Below are positions 63,365-64,000 of a DNA stretch of 64,000 nt, piece after piece (position 1 is the stretch's first letter; every line of letters starts with the position of its first letter). Location of the stretch: NCBI GenBank assembly GCA_963716685.1, contig CAVQTR010000003.1, forward strand, positions 2,852,001-2,916,000. Reading direction: 5' to 3'. This DNA is from JALYXI01 sp963716685 (GTDB lineage: Bacteria > Acidobacteriota > Terriglobia > Bryobacterales > Bryobacteraceae). The position numbers and the translations under genes are program-made. Below the pieces are notes generated by a model that saw only the letters and a program-made list of their open reading frames with translations, was not told the origin of the DNA and did not search any database.

Positions 63365-64000
63365 CTACATCTTCGTCTTAATTACTTCCACCAGTTCCTT
63401 CACGGCGGTGGCGCTCTTCTGCAGCATTGCACTCTCTTCGGCGCTCAGCTTCAGCTCGTATATCTTCTCGATGCCATTCGCGCCAAGCTTCACCGGCACG
63501 CCTACGAACAATCCGCTGATCCCGTATTCCCCTTCCAGATAAGCCGCGCACGGCAGAACCTTCTTCTTATCCTTTAAGATCGATTCCGCCATTTCCACCG
63601 CCGCCGCCGCCGGAGCATAGAACGCGCTGCCGGTCTTGAGATACTTCACGATCTCCGCGCCGCCGTTTTGCGTCCGCTCCACCAGTTCCTTCAGCTTTTC
63701 CTCGCTCAGCAGTTCCGTCAGCGGGATCCCCGAAACATTGCTCAGCCGCACCAGCGGCACCATCGTGTCGCCGTGTCCGCCCAGCACCACCGCCGTCACA
63801 TTCTCCGCCGAGACATCCAGTTCCTTCGCGATGAACGTCCGGAAGCGCGCCGTATCCAGCACGCCCGCCATCCCCACCACTCGGTTCTTCGGGAACTTCG
63901 AAACCATGTAAGCTGCCTGCGCCATGGCGTCCAGCGGATTCGTCACCACGATAATAATCGCGTCGGGCGACACCGCCACCGCCTGCTCCGTCGCGCTCTT
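63365..64000 (-). CDS. mdh: Malate dehydrogenase (LDH/MDH family), 3' part
   Basis: The gene enters from beyond the window end and shows the last ~211 residues. IIIVVTNPLDAMAQAAY, the catalytic His in GGHGDTMVPLVRLS, the substrate Arg in VLDTARFRTFIA and the C-terminal GVPVKLGANGIEKIYELKL are typical of the LDH-like, NAD-dependent malate dehydrogenases of acidobacteria and related phyla. It interconverts malate and oxaloacetate in the TCA cycle. Whether it is MDH or LDH rests on the N-terminal specificity loop, which is not in the window. Confidence 0.92.
   Translation of the reverse strand, partial: KSATEQAVAVSPDAIIIVVTNPLDAMAQAAYMVSKFPKNRVVGMAGVLDTARFRTFIAKELDVSAENVTAVVLGGHGDTMVPLVRLSNVSGIPLTELLSEEKLKELVERTQNGGAEIVKYLKTGSAFYAPAAAAVEMAESILKDKKKVLPCAAYLEGEYGISGLFVGVPVKLGANGIEKIYELKLSAEESAMLQKSATAVKELVEVIKTKM

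Overview
The window is about 60 % G+C and gene dense, with 70-odd protein genes, and no rRNA or tRNA gene, CRISPR array, insertion sequence or prophage that I can see. The gene families (S9 peptidases, a lone LOR/SDH protein, NtrY/NtrX-type regulators, a GMC oxidoreductase with a Tat-tagged partner, ankyrin protein, DinB, glycine-rich proteins) and a merged str-S10-spc-alpha ribosomal operon suggest an Acidobacteriota genome, perhaps Bryobacterales/Solibacter-like. The placement is inference from gene content, not from a database comparison.

Layout. 1-11 kb holds housekeeping and accessory genes: end of a membrane protein, dksA-type regulator with a clear terminator, pgeF, a lone LOR/SDH protein joined to queF and a methyltransferase, a FlK-like thioesterase, a Tat-exported TIM-barrel protein, a glycine-rich protein, an S9 peptidase and a PPK2 kinase. 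11-18.2 kb is a compact seven-gene carotenoid operon on the minus strand (crtB, crtI, an alpha/beta-hydrolase with a cysteine nucleophile, crtE, a CruG-like glycosyltransferase, a second CrtI-family desaturase, cruF); every gene overlaps the next. It predicts an acyclic, hydroxylated, glycosylated and possibly acylated carotenoid.

18.3-41 kb carries a STAS protein, redoxin and orphan nuoI, then an outer-membrane barrel fused to a thioredoxin domain and split from its signal peptide by an in-frame TGA, then an SDR, lactonase, GMC oxidoreductase pair, NtrY/NtrX pair, rlmN, ankyrin protein, murB, several stress-type small families, a second S9 peptidase, uraD, yceH and rlmI.

41.4-61.3 kb is one continuous minus-strand block of 35 translation and secretion genes in the order rpsL to rplQ. 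A promoter and a roughly 245-nt structured leader precede rpsL. Between 42.9 and 60.4 kb, 18 of these genes are broken by about 35-40 single-base frameshifts, while no frameshift was found in the other 46 kb. This is most likely a poorly polished stretch of assembly and not biology; I annotate these genes across the shifts. 61.5-64 kb has a DapA-family gene, a cytochrome c-like protein and the 3' part of a malate dehydrogenase gene that runs off the window.
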